64,000 nt of DNA from CAYZJR01 sp964503045 (GCA_964503045.1 CAZCZI010000009.1:79108-143107); one strand, 5' to 3'; positions 54,828 through 63,984 are shown, counted from the stretch's first letter. A program made the numbers and translations. The notes: a model not told the origin generated them from the letters alone.

Positions 54828-56660
54828 CTACACGCCGAGTAAACTTGCCGATTGATAAGTAGCCTCATTGGACTCGTCATCTGAACCCACCTGGTAGTGT
54901 TTCCACATTCTCGCCAGAGCGCCATTTCGTTTCAACAAGTCGTAGAAGTTGCCGGATTCAACTACTTTGCCGCCTTCGAGGACATAAATACGATCGAATA
55001 AATCCAACAAGTGTAATTTGTGAATGGAAGAGACCAAGCATTTGTCCTTGAATTTACTCAGAACACTTGTGTAGATCAGTCGCTCATTGTATGTGTCCAC
55101 GCTGCTAGTTGGTTCGTCGAGCAGAACCAGCTGCGAGTCTTTCGCGAAAAACAGTCCGCGAGCAAGAGCCAATCGCTGCTTTTCTCCACCACTGAGGTTG
55201 ACGCCTTTTTCGGCAATGTTGGTATCAACTCCTTGCGGCAGTCTTGCCACGACCGGAGAAAAACGGGCTAACTCAAGGGCTTCCGGCATCGCGGTCTCAT
55301 GTGCCTCGAGTCCGAAGGTGACGTTGCGTTCCACAGTGTCGTTGAATAACTGAGGATCTTGTGGAAGCAAGGTGGTTTCTCCCGCCATGTGTTTGAGTCC
55401 ATTTGGCAATAGTTTCCCATCGCACAAAACCTGTACGCAATCTGGGTCTTGCAAGCCACGCAGTAAGGACAGCAATGTGCTCTTTCCGCTGCCGCTCTCG
55501 CCGACCAAAGCTATGCTCTGCCCTTTACTCAATTCGATACTGATGTCAGAAAGATGCATCTTTCCGTATTCAGCATCCTCATATGCAAAATTGAGATTGT
55601 TGATGGCAAGCGTGTTCCAATTTGTCGGCAAAGAAAACTGTTCGACATCATTTGCTAGAGCTGATGCGGCGTTTACGATTGTATCTGCACTTCTTACGTT
55701 GGTAGCTTGCCTTACGACATGGCCATAAAAGAGCGAGAAGTCGGAGAACGAATCGCCGATTCTGCGCAGGTATTCAAAAAGCGCCAGAAATGTTCCTGCC
55801 ATCAACTGCTGTCCATTTGACAAAGTAGAGAATGTGTAATATCCGAGGACTAACACCACCATTGTTGAGATCAACATTGTGCTGATGAACCATTTTGTTT
55901 CGTTAATCGCCACACTTTTTTTGACGAGCCCGAGTTGTGAAACGATCCTTCGAGCAACTTCACTTGTCGTGCGGCTTTCAAGCCGAAGCATGATAACGCT
56001 CTCTACGTTGGTGACATAGTCGTGAACAGCCGATGCAACACTGTTTTCGCAGCGATTTAGAGTTTCATACATCTTCGACAGAAAGCTGTAAAACCAGATC
56101 TCGAGAAACACTGCGATGGCTGTGGTAGCCAGCGCGGCAATACCTGCAACCGGCAGAAAACAACACAGCATCACCTGAGCGCCGATCAGCCGGAATACCA
56201 TATACGAAACCTGAAAACCATCCTCGAAATATAAGCCAAGTGAGTTCGCGGCCCGATTGATCTTGTCGATACTCTCGCCGGAGTGGTGCTGCCGATGCCA
56301 CGCAAGCGGCAACGAAGTTATCATCCGAAAAAGTGCTGTTCGATAATTCAGCTTGATGTGGAAGCCGACAAACATCTCCAGATATCGCGATGGGCCGTGG
56401 AACACCCAAAACATGAATTGCAGAAAGAAATAGAATGCAAGTGTTTTGACGATGTCCTGAGTGAATTCCGATGGCGCTTCAGAATGCAATTGAACAGTAT
56501 TTAGCATCTGCCCAACTACATAAGGCTCCGCTAGCAGAGCTGCTTGCGCACCGGCATGCATGAAGTAGCACGCGACGATAATCCATCTGTGCGGGCCGGC
56601 ATATTGCCAGCCACGTGATATCAAAAATCCAAACGGATTTCTCTGCGTAAACGAGTTCAT
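54828..56660 (-). CDS. ABC exporter (fused membrane and ATPase domains)
   Basis: 610 residues from the ATG at 56660 with GGAG nine bases before; the longer frame to 56855 is spurious. Six membrane helices in 1-320, then ATPase: Walker A GESGSGKS (387-394), signature LSGGEKQRLALARG, Walker B LVLLDEPTSSVD, and H-loop SSIHKL. It is a type IV half-exporter, probably a homodimer, for lipids, peptides or drugs. No C39 peptidase domain is present. A strong promoter lies at 57007-57035. Confidence 0.9.
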   Translation of the reverse strand: MNSFTQRNPFGFLISRGWQYAGPHRWIIVACYFMHAGAQAALLAEPYVVGQMLNTVQLHSEAPSEFTQDIVKTLAFYFFLQFMFWVFHGPSRYLEMFVGFHIKLNYRTALFRMITSLPLAWHRQHHSGESIDKINRAANSLGLYFEDGFQVSYMVFRLIGAQVMLCCFLPVAGIAALATTAIAVFLEIWFYSFLSKMYETLNRCENSVASAVHDYVTNVESVIMLRLESRTTSEVARRIVSQLGLVKKSVAINETKWFISTMLISTMVVLVLGYYTFSTLSNGQQLMAGTFLALFEYLRRIGDSFSDFSLFYGHVVRQATNVRSADTIVNAASALANDVEQFSLPTNWNTLAINNLNFAYEDAEYGKMHLSDISIELSKGQSIALVGESGSGKSTLLSLLRGLQDPDCVQVLCDGKLLPNGLKHMAGETTLLPQDPQLFNDTVERNVTFGLEAHETAMPEALELARFSPVVARLPQGVDTNIAEKGVNLSGGEKQRLALARGLFFAKDSQLVLLDEPTSSVDTYNERLIYTSVLSKFKDKCLVSSIHKLHLLDLFDRIYVLEGGKVVESGNFYDLLKRNGALARMWKHYQVGSDDESNEATYQSASLLGV

Positions 56661-57006
56661 CAGGGTGTCTCCGTAAAGACAAGCCTTATTGCTGGGTTTC
56701 GACAAACAATAACCGCAATGAAAATTCAGCTGCAATGCCAGTGCCGAACCGAGCTCAAGACTTGCCGAGCTAATTACGAGCTCAAACAGATGGAGGGCTG
56801 CGTTCGCGCAGAAACAAGAGACCGCTGCGTTTGTTTGTGCAGAGAGAACTTGCAACTATGACCAATTCAACCGAGTGCAAACTTGCAGCTCGACGGATGA
56901 TTATGGCTTCAACGCCAACCCTTTAATGAATCGCTATCCTGGTCATTAGTCGTCTCCCTTAAAAATCGTTGCCGCTCGACATATTCGAGGGACTTGGGAT
57001 TTTGAA
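56661..57006. other. Leader stretch of the ABC exporter
   Basis: About 345 bases between the promoter and the start codon. The minus-strand frame continues open to 56855, but this part looks like non-coding sequence and lacks a ribosome binding site. I see no riboswitch motif, although the long leader leaves room for one. Confidence 0.4.
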
Positions 57007-57035
57007 ACAGTAGTACACCACCGGTGTCATGTCAA
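57007..57035 (-). promoter_or_regulatory. Sigma70 promoter with dyad in the spacer
   Basis: On the minus strand TTGACA (57030-57035) is followed by a 17-base spacer and TACTGT (57007-57012). The spacer contains ACACC...GGTGT (57015-57019 and 57023-57027), a symmetric possible repressor site. It lies in the end of the deaminase gene and would drive the ABC exporter gene, about 340 bases away. Confidence 0.5.
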
Positions 57036-57641
57036 GCGATTCCGTGGTGATGTTTCTCTAAGTGAAGACTTGGATTTTTTGGAAGTCAAAGCTTTTGCGT
57101 TTTTGAACAGCTCATTGCATTCCAATTCTAGTATTCCGCCTATGATGGTGCACTTGCCGTAAAGAGAGGCGTCAACAACTGCTTGTGCTCTGATGTTGAT
57201 CTGCCCAAAGTCGCACGTTTGCAGGAATGGTATTGAACTGCCATACACAACCAGCGGCATCTTTGTCCAGACAATTGCTGATTGGCACATGGGGCAAGAT
57301 TCTCCGGTTGTGTAGAGAGCCACTTCCTGCCAGTTGAATCCGGTATCGCTATCAGGGCAATTGTTCAAAGCGGTCATCTCTCCATGCCAAATGGGATTCT
57401 TCTCGACTCGAACCCAGCCCTCTGCCACCACCTTCTTTGTTTTGATGTTTATGACTACAGAGCCGAAGGGGCATTCAGGTACTTTCTGAGCTAGCTGAAT
57501 GGCTAATCGCATAAACTTTTCGTGATCTAGTTCGCCGAATAGTTTCCCGTCAGCAGCTAACGCAGCTGATTCTGAGTTGGCCGCAAGCAGAGCTGCTGCT
57601 CCAGAAAGAAGGACAGAACGTCGAGTAATTTTGTTGTCCAT
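57027..57641 (-). CDS. Exported deaminase-like protein with Tat signal
   Basis: 204 residues from the ATG at 57641. The N-terminus has the twin-Arg motif TRRSVLLSG and a hydrophobic stretch, a Tat-type signal. The domain is a cytidine/deoxycytidylate deaminase fold: zinc His86 and catalytic Glu88 (HGEMTAL), then Cys116 and Cys119 (CPMC). This is the HxE and PCxxC pattern of guanine/cytosine/tRNA deaminases. A folded zinc enzyme exported by Tat fits, but such enzymes are normally cytoplasmic. It follows the HEAT/SUKH gene at its stop codon. Confidence 0.85.
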   Translation of the reverse strand: MDNKITRRSVLLSGAAALLAANSESAALAADGKLFGELDHEKFMRLAIQLAQKVPECPFGSVVINIKTKKVVAEGWVRVEKNPIWHGEMTALNNCPDSDTGFNWQEVALYTTGESCPMCQSAIVWTKMPLVVYGSSIPFLQTCDFGQINIRAQAVVDASLYGKCTIIGGILELECNELFKNAKALTSKKSKSSLRETSPRNRLT

Positions 57642-57648
57642 GGTTACT

Positions 57649-59145
57649 CTAAAATGCCTCAAAGTCTCTTGTCATTTTATCCAGAAAATGTTGAACGTCT
57701 GATCTTTCCGCGTGTCTTTCAAGTCGTGGAAAACCACCCCATCGAAAACAAAGGCGGAGATAATCAACAAAGGGCAGATTATGTTCTTCGTTTTCGAAGA
57801 TGGGGTCGGCACCATAAAACGGAAGCTCTATAGCGTACGCTGCACCGCCACTTATGTTTGCTTTGTGTAAATAATCAGGAGCGAGGTCAAGTGAGACTGG
57901 ATCCCACAGCTCAGGATCTATGTTGGAACGTTGATACTCCCACTCTTCAAACAGCCATGTCACGTCTTCCGCGCAATTGATGCAAATTGGATCCAGTCCG
58001 TCCATGGGAAGGTCGACTCCGAGGCTGGGGAGTTTTTCGTCTGAATCGTAGTTCCATACGAAATTTATGCCACCAACGATTTTCCAAAATGCGCGAAAAC
58101 TAATCGGGAGTGGAGCACCTGTGATTTCCTCGATCTGCTTTATTACATTCGAATCTTCATCGCGCGGAGTAGTCCTAAGCGAACCATAGAGCGGTTTCCA
58201 ACCGTGATCTGCAAGTCGCTTCGCGACAAGATCCGCATTGAATGCGACGCGCTTCATTGTCTCGGTTGCAACTTCTTCAGCTTCTTTTAGAAGGTCGCCA
58301 CCGATGCATTCGTGTGCGCGCAATTCTCTCCATACCCCCTCGCATTGCCCTTGTCGGTAACGGGTGAGGAGATCTCCGCTTCCTTTAGTCGTCGCATGGA
58401 TCACGAAAGGACTTTCTCGGGTCTTCGCCTCTTGCAATGACTGCTTAACTGACTGTGCGTTTGCATAGCGAAGAACTTGTCTAGCTGTAGATCCTAGCAA
58501 TTTGTCTCTCCGAAGGTTTACGCACAGCTCCAGCCAACGTTTATCTTGTTGAAACCAAATCGGTGCTCTGGACTCTGTCCATTGTGGGGTTTTGCCTCCA
58601 AGAAATGAACTCGGAGCAAACGTTTTCAGTATCTCATTTGGTATCACTGCACCGCCAGGGCGTGCAACTGAATCGGGTGCAAAGTATTTGGCGCATCGGT
58701 CGAAAGATGTATCTGGATTCTCGTCGAATATCGCCTGTACCGCCATGAATACTGACATATGATCGGCGTCTTCGATAAGGTCAACTAGCGCTTTTCGTGC
58801 TGCGGGCGTGCCAATTTTGCGAAGCGTGTGCCCGGCGGCGATACGGATAGGTTCTACCGCACAGTTCGACCAGAGCTCACCGAGAACCGTGACTGCGGAT
58901 TCGTGCTTAGAATCGCCCAACTTGTCCACGACATCCGCTAGTTCGCTGTGATTGGTCGCAAGACGAAAAGCAGTTAGTCCGGCAGATTGATGTTCGTTGC
59001 GCTGATCTTCATTGAGTGCTGCCCATTCAGCATGGGTGAGTCGCTTTCGTCGAGGGAAATCAGGAGCGTACAAAACAGATTTGGTCAGTCTCCGAACCAA
59101 ATCGTCCGTGTGTGAAGATCCAAAATTCCAAAAAACTTTAAACAA
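57649..59145 (-). CDS. HEAT-like plus SUKH-like protein of unknown function
   Basis: 498 residues. TTG start at 59145 with GAGCGAGG directly before (unusual spacing). Residues about 70-160 contain HEAT-like helical pairs (ADVVDKLGDSKHESAVTVLG, IRIAAGHTLRKIG). The C-terminal third has IEEITGAPLPISFRAFWKIVGG, which matches the SMI1/KNR4 (SUKH) core (Leu-Pro-x-x-x-Phe). SUKH proteins often serve as immunity proteins to toxins, but not always. The next gene on the strand is the Tat deaminase, eight bases away. Confidence 0.75.
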   Translation of the reverse strand: MFKVFWNFGSSHTDDLVRRLTKSVLYAPDFPRRKRLTHAEWAALNEDQRNEHQSAGLTAFRLATNHSELADVVDKLGDSKHESAVTVLGELWSNCAVEPIRIAAGHTLRKIGTPAARKALVDLIEDADHMSVFMAVQAIFDENPDTSFDRCAKYFAPDSVARPGGAVIPNEILKTFAPSSFLGGKTPQWTESRAPIWFQQDKRWLELCVNLRRDKLLGSTARQVLRYANAQSVKQSLQEAKTRESPFVIHATTKGSGDLLTRYRQGQCEGVWRELRAHECIGGDLLKEAEEVATETMKRVAFNADLVAKRLADHGWKPLYGSLRTTPRDEDSNVIKQIEEITGAPLPISFRAFWKIVGGINFVWNYDSDEKLPSLGVDLPMDGLDPICINCAEDVTWLFEEWEYQRSNIDPELWDPVSLDLAPDYLHKANISGGAAYAIELPFYGADPIFENEEHNLPFVDYLRLCFRWGGFPRLERHAERSDVQHFLDKMTRDFEAF

Positions 59146-59247
59146 CCTCGCTCAATCGTTAGATGCAGTCGTACTCCCATTTGAAAAATGGAACATTGAA
59201 ACATAGTCCGCTGATAACAAGCAGGCTGGCGGCAATCGGTTTTGTCC

Positions 59248-59868
59248 TCATCGACTGCTCCTGGTGGTTCGCTGCCAAATGGGCCCGCGCGATTCAAACT
59301 CCAATTCTCTCGAGGTTTCAAGTGCCTTTTCGATACCGCAATATTTTTCGAAGAGCCAAAGTCCGAGATCCAAACTGGCTGTGATACCGCCAGCGGTGAT
59401 GATGTCGCCATCGTCGACAACCCGAGCTTCAATTAAATTGGCGCCCATCTCTTTTAGTTCTTTGAAAAATCCGCGGTTCGATGTCGAAGGACGATCTTTC
59501 AATAGCCCTGCTCTGCCGAGAAGTGGTGAACCAACGCACACTGAGGCGAGGACTGCCTTTCGCGCTTGCCCCTGCTTGTGAAACTGGCGAAGAACCTCAA
59601 GAATCTCTCCTCGTTCGGCTTCGAACCATGCTCCTACGTCGGGGTCTGGCCAACCGCCTCCAGGTACGATTACAACATCGGGTGCGTTTTGCAAATCAAA
59701 TGTTTCCGGAGGAATTATTTTCACACCAGATGCAGTGGTGATGAAATCTTGTTTTCGCAAACTCTTAAACTGCACCGAGCATGAGGCAATTCGCAAGGGT
59801 TCGAGAACACCAAATGCATCCAGATCGTCAAATCCGTCAAAGATGAGAATTTCAAACGTTAACGCCAT
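59248..59868 (-). CDS. DJ-1/PfpI-family protein, isonitrile-hydratase-like
   Basis: 206 residues from the ATG at 59868. Alpha/beta fold: ILIFDGFDDLDAFG at the N-terminus, VVIVPGGG at 65-72 and the nucleophile elbow ASVCVGSPLLG with Cys111. The elbow pattern and size fit the isonitrile hydratase/AraC-type subgroup rather than protease PfpI. Substrate cannot be told. It is divergent from the membrane protein at 60111. Confidence 0.86.
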   Translation of the reverse strand: MALTFEILIFDGFDDLDAFGVLEPLRIASCSVQFKSLRKQDFITTASGVKIIPPETFDLQNAPDVVIVPGGGWPDPDVGAWFEAERGEILEVLRQFHKQGQARKAVLASVCVGSPLLGRAGLLKDRPSTSNRGFFKELKEMGANLIEARVVDDGDIITAGGITASLDLGLWLFEKYCGIEKALETSRELEFESRGPIWQRTTRSSR

Positions 59869-60110
59869 GGCTTTGCAACTCCGGCTTCGCCCAATTCTGC
59901 GAAAAATGCTACAGCAATCCGACGGACTCCACATGAATCGTACTGGTTTGGGTCACTTGGCGTTTCTCTTGGTTATGGTTAAACGCGGGTAAAAAGACAG
60001 TAGTTGCCCGCTTTGCCCTCCTAATTGGCGAGAGCTATAGGTATATTGGGAAGTAGGAGTTCTCATTTGGGTCGATTTCTACTGAAGTATCCGAGGAAGA
60101 GTCGAAATCC

Positions 60111-60860
60111 ATGGTCACAGCAATCATACGAAGCCCGGCATTCTCAGTTTTCTTCTTTCTGACTCAAGCATTTGCATTAGTCATGATTGGCTTCTGTGTT
60201 CTTGCTTCTCTACTTCCGACCACAGTGGAAATGATTCCCTCGGGTGTGGGTACATACTGGGTATACGATTTCGACAGTCGTGAGCAAGGGGCCGGTACCG
60301 AAGTTAAAACCGTTAAGACGAAGCACAAGCTAACCGTACTTGAGGAAGTCACCAGGCCCGGTATCAAAATTGCTTTGGTCGAGAAGAAGGATCTGTCTGG
60401 TCGTGAGCCGCTAGCGTACGTTGTTCGGCAAGTGTTCAATAACGATCGATTTTACGAATATGACGTGGCCGCGGAAGAGCGCGAAAGCGAGTGGGTGACT
60501 CTAAGGAATTCGGTTGCCGCAGGACAAATGCCCGAAGTTCCAGAAGAGAATTGTCTGCAGATGGTGCTGCCGGCGAAAGTCGGGACCTTCTGGGATAACG
60601 AAGGAACGCCCGATAGAACGGATGGTATGTACTGTTGGCGTATCGAAAAAATTGGATCAACTCAAGTATTTAGAGAAATTGCTGGAATTCGAGTGCCGCA
60701 CAACACAGCCGAGTACACAATGGCTTTCCGCACATGCCCTGACCATCAGCTGCGAACCTACGTTCCGGGGCTAGGTTTCACCAATATGCAATACAGGCAT
60801 CATGGAACGGTCCTTGATACCGATGAGCATTTGATTGAGTTCCACCAGTGCGCACGCTAG
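60111..60860 (+). CDS. Membrane-anchored protein of unknown function
   Basis: 249 residues, GAGGAAGAG upstream of the ATG. One N-terminal membrane helix (FFLTQAFALVMIGFCVLASLL) followed by a beta-rich extracytoplasmic domain beginning GVGTYWVYDFDS, similar in feel to lipoprotein barrel-like or DUF-type domains. Five Cys are present in the outer part, two near the end. No family recognised. Confidence 0.68.
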   Translation: MVTAIIRSPAFSVFFFLTQAFALVMIGFCVLASLLPTTVEMIPSGVGTYWVYDFDSREQGAGTEVKTVKTKHKLTVLEEVTRPGIKIALVEKKDLSGREPLAYVVRQVFNNDRFYEYDVAAEERESEWVTLRNSVAAGQMPEVPEENCLQMVLPAKVGTFWDNEGTPDRTDGMYCWRIEKIGSTQVFREIAGIRVPHNTAEYTMAFRTCPDHQLRTYVPGLGFTNMQYRHHGTVLDTDEHLIEFHQCAR

Positions 60861-60884
60861 TTTCGGCGGTTTAAGTTACAAGAT

Positions 60885-61235
60885 TTGGCGGAACCTTCAG
60901 TAAAACGAAGCGAGTTGAGTTTGGCTGCGGCGATTGTTCCGGTGGAAAGTCTTTCGGAAACTCAACAATGGGTGTGCGACGCGTTAAAGAATGAGGGAAT
61001 CGAACCTCAAGAGAAGATCGCATGGCTTTGGTTTGATGCTGGAGGAAACCATGCCGGCATTTTTCTGTCGGGTGCGAACAAAGGTTCGATCACTAAGTTT
61101 TTCCACGAGGTTCCAGAAGTCAGACCTTCGTATAGTTCAGTCTACGAGTTTATGGCGACAATATTGAAATGCGGTCAGATGCCTGATGAGGACGACCGAC
61201 CGTGCGACATTTCTATGCTGCCTGAAATCAAATAG
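60885..61235 (+). CDS. Small acidic hypothetical protein
   Basis: 116 residues. TTG start at 60885 without a good ribosome binding site. Soluble; the segment KIAWLWFDAGGNHAGIFLSGANKG recalls short alpha/beta modules (key residues Trp, Asp, Gly). It lies 25 bases downstream of the membrane protein gene and may be cotranscribed. No family recognised. Confidence 0.55.
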   Translation: MAEPSVKRSELSLAAAIVPVESLSETQQWVCDALKNEGIEPQEKIAWLWFDAGGNHAGIFLSGANKGSITKFFHEVPEVRPSYSSVYEFMATILKCGQMPDEDDRPCDISMLPEIK

Positions 61236-61374
61236 CATCAAATGTTTCTTCTTCAGCATTCCTTCGGAATTCGATTGAGCGGTTTCACGACGGTCCTCAT
61301 AGAATCCTCACGTATCTCAACTAAAGTTGAAATATACACACCGCAATCGCACATGTTCTGGAGGAGATACAGCC

Positions 61375-61533
61375 ATGGAAAATCAAGTAAGAAAGAATTC
61401 GAAAGCAGTTGCCGCAAAAGAAATCAAGGCAACTTCCAAAGTCCAAATTAGAGAATTGAAGAGCACCAAAACCCTGAAGAAGTTAGCCGGTGCTATCAAG
61501 AAGGGTGGATGCGTGCCTTGCTTCGGTAGATAA
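61375..61533 (+). CDS. 52-residue GG-leader peptide with Cys-x2-Cys tail (RiPP/signal-precursor-like)
   Basis: The ATG at 61375 has a near-perfect GGAGGAG eight bases upstream, stronger than most genes in the window. The peptide is Lys-rich and ends LKKLAGAIKKGGCVPCFGR, where GG precedes a seven-residue tail CVPCFGR. Double-glycine leaders are cut by C39 proteases in bacteriocin and signal-peptide systems; the tail could be a small cyclic or disulfide peptide. It lies 43 bases upstream of a PAS histidine kinase, so a signal/sensor pair is possible. No modification enzyme is adjacent. Compare the peptide at 25658, which has a similar GAxxKKxGG element. Confidence 0.6.
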   Translation: MENQVRKNSKAVAAKEIKATSKVQIRELKSTKTLKKLAGAIKKGGCVPCFGR

Positions 61534-61576
61534 TCGATTGTAAATTACTCCGCCACCCGGAGCCATTACAATAGTA

Positions 61577-62809
61577 TTGGGTAGTCGTGGGGTGGTTGTT
61601 GTGGGCGAATCGCAATCATCAGGTCGCATAGCTTTCGTAGAAATGTCCGAGTGTCTGCGCACTCGCAATCAACGGTTTCTCGATCTTTTGAAGCACTCTG
61701 GTGACCCGGCTGACCTGCGCTCCAAAATCTTGGCGATGATTCTCGACAGTGCTGCCGACGGGCTGATAGTACTGGACGAGAAGCTCACAATCGTTCTTGC
61801 CAATCTCGCTGCGGCGCGTCTGGCATCATGGCAGCTCGATGATATGACGAGGGACGAGTTGCGCAGACAGTATCACTTCTTTATTGATGAGGGCAGGACT
61901 CCGCTTCCTCACGATGAAGAGCCGATTGTAGTCGCGATTCGCGAGAAGAGAGCTCATGAGATGGTTGCGTTCGTTGTCAGCGAGCACCTGCAGGGACCCG
62001 GGCGTTGGGTACGAGCAAATGCCGCCCCTCTATTCGATGATGAAGGTCAACTGCTTGGCGGAGTTACTGTTTTTACCGATATTACTGAGCGCGTGCAACT
62101 GCAAAGACAGCGCGATTGCTTGGCGGCGCTCATCACGCACGACATAAAAAATCACCTCGCTGTAGAGCAGATGTTTCTTGAAGATTTGCTTTCGGTAGAG
62201 AATATGAGTCGTGATGATTTGAAGTTGACAGACGAACTCAAATTAGCTGGCAAGAAATTCATGAGAATTGCAGATTCATTGCTTGAAATCTTCCGCGCCG
62301 ACTTGTTTGGCGGTAAGCAAAGTGTGCAAGTCGTAGACTTGGTAGATTTAGTCAAAAAAGCCGTCACGCTTTCTGCACTTGAATCCTCCAACCTTGGCGT
62401 GAGCGTTGAAGTGCATTGCGATAGTGGTAGCACGCTAGTGAGTGCGTTTCCCGAAGTCGTTTGCCACGTTATCCACAACCTCATTCAAAATGCGATAGAG
62501 GCAAGCACCCCGTATAGCGTCGTTCGCGTGGAGGTGTCCTCGTCCTCGCATTTTGTCACGGTGCAAGTCATCGATACCGGAGAAGGCATGACTGAAAGAG
62601 AAGTAACTCTCCTCTTCCGTCCACCAGGTGCCGTCGGCAAGGCATCGAGATCTGCCAATTCAAAGGGCTTCGGCATGTACCTAAGCCACATGCTCATTGA
62701 GGGACAGGGTGGAAGGCTGACATGCACCAGCGCTCCAGGAGAAGGAACAACCCTAACCATGACGATTCCTGCAGCATCGCAGGATTCCATACCAGCAACC
62801 AGCGTTTAG
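61577..62809 (+). CDS. Soluble PAS-domain sensor histidine kinase
   Basis: 410 residues from a TTG; GTG at 61592 or 61601 or ATG 61643 are other possible starts. A PAS domain spans about 55-175 (LIVLDEKLTIVLANLAA, then VFTDITERVQ). The DHp helix has His188 in ALITHDIKNHL. The ATPase domain shows N-box NLIQNAIEA, DTGEGM and GFGMYLSH. There is no membrane helix, so the signal is cytoplasmic. No response regulator follows; the next gene is convergent. It overlaps the convergent repeat protein stop. Confidence 0.9.
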   Translation: MGSRGVVVVGESQSSGRIAFVEMSECLRTRNQRFLDLLKHSGDPADLRSKILAMILDSAADGLIVLDEKLTIVLANLAAARLASWQLDDMTRDELRRQYHFFIDEGRTPLPHDEEPIVVAIREKRAHEMVAFVVSEHLQGPGRWVRANAAPLFDDEGQLLGGVTVFTDITERVQLQRQRDCLAALITHDIKNHLAVEQMFLEDLLSVENMSRDDLKLTDELKLAGKKFMRIADSLLEIFRADLFGGKQSVQVVDLVDLVKKAVTLSALESSNLGVSVEVHCDSGSTLVSAFPEVVCHVIHNLIQNAIEASTPYSVVRVEVSSSSHFVTVQVIDTGEGMTEREVTLLFRPPGAVGKASRSANSKGFGMYLSHMLIEGQGGRLTCTSAPGEGTTLTMTIPAASQDSIPATSV

Positions 62810-63984
62810 CGCTTATCTACAGAACGCTCTACGCTTCCGTCACGATGTGTTGTTGTTCGATTGCCTTTCGAATCAACTGACACGATGGAGCCATCCTCTC
62901 TGACTTCGAAACCGCCGTCGACTGTTCCGACCTTCTTGCCGTTCTTGTATTCCGTCCAATGATCGCCTTCGTTGACTAATTTCGAGCCGTTAGAAGAGTC
63001 AATCTGTTTCGGGAATCCGTCGGCATCATATTGAATTTTGTTGGTCGATCCATTAGGGTAAGTCACGCTGGTGACTTCTCCGTCTGGGCCGGTCACTACT
63101 TGCGATTTGTCGGCACCAGTACTGGTGCTTGAACCGTCGCGGTGATAGATTTCGCTTGAACCGTCCTTATCTATTACAGCTACATCGCCGTCCTTTGTAG
63201 TGGCGAAGTCGCCGTCGAATTTGCCGACCTTCTTTCCGTCTTTGTCATATTCATTCCAGACGCCGTCTTCTTTCTTAAAGGACTTTTCCGGAAGTTGGAC
63301 TTCTTTTAGAGCGCCGCTCTTGTCGTACTCCATCTTGGCGGTGTGTCCGTTGGGCCGCGTTACGGAGCGGAGCCTGCCATCGCCGTCTACGGTGGTTTGG
63401 GACTGTCCGTCGATATCTGTTTCTGAACCATCGGGGTGTTTGATACCTGTGGACGATCCATCTTTTGCAGTGGCAACAACGTCACCGTCTTTCGTTACTT
63501 TGAAGTCGCCGTCAAACCTTTCTTGTTTCTTGCCATTTGCGTCATATCGGTCCCAGTGATCGCCGTCTTTCTTCCAGGTGCGATCCGGTCCCATTTTTAT
63601 TTCTTTCTCGTTGCCATTTTCATCGTACTTAACTGAAGTTTTCTTGCCGTCTGGATAGTTGATCTCGGATACTTTCTGTCCATCGTCACTCTTGACGTCG
63701 CCGGATGCATCTTGCCCCGCTCTTCTTTGATTTAGAGCGGCATCCGAAGATTTGCTGTCACCGGCATCTTGCGCTGAGCTGTCATAAAAGGCAGGCTGCG
63801 CGCCGAAAATCTCGCTTGTGTGCTTGTCGCGTAAACCATTTCTGCGAGCCTCGGCATAATCCTTTACGCCTTGTGTAAGCTGTTCGCTACCAGCTCTCAC
63901 TTCTTCACGCGTCGCTTGTGAAACCGACTTGTCGCCATCGGGCTTCCGCTCGAGTGTTTCGAGATGGTCAGTGTTGTCAGGCAT
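62806..63984 (-). CDS. Repeat protein with RHS/YD-like and DGD-type repeats
   Basis: 392 residues. ATG at 63984 with GGAGGG six to eight bases before. A polar N-terminus without signal peptide (about 1-100) is followed by about three repeats of 90 residues. Each has a W-x-x-Y-D-x-x-GKK core (DHWDRYDANGKK, GVWNEYDKDGKK), a DGDF-KVTKDGDV-type strand pair, then HPDG/HRDG and PNG-YD-like turns as in RHS (YD) repeats. Likely a beta-solenoid or beta-propeller surface protein; the export route is not visible. Confidence 0.82.
   Translation of the reverse strand: MPDNTDHLETLERKPDGDKSVSQATREEVRAGSEQLTQGVKDYAEARRNGLRDKHTSEIFGAQPAFYDSSAQDAGDSKSSDAALNQRRAGQDASGDVKSDDGQKVSEINYPDGKKTSVKYDENGNEKEIKMGPDRTWKKDGDHWDRYDANGKKQERFDGDFKVTKDGDVVATAKDGSSTGIKHPDGSETDIDGQSQTTVDGDGRLRSVTRPNGHTAKMEYDKSGALKEVQLPEKSFKKEDGVWNEYDKDGKKVGKFDGDFATTKDGDVAVIDKDGSSEIYHRDGSSTSTGADKSQVVTGPDGEVTSVTYPNGSTNKIQYDADGFPKQIDSSNGSKLVNEGDHWTEYKNGKKVGTVDGGFEVREDGSIVSVDSKGNRTTTHRDGSVERSVDKR

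Noticed and set aside
54828..56660. Peptidase-containing exporter for the two GG-leader peptides
   Set aside because: The N-terminus begins directly with membrane helices and no C39 Cys/His domain is present, so a link to the peptides is not supported.
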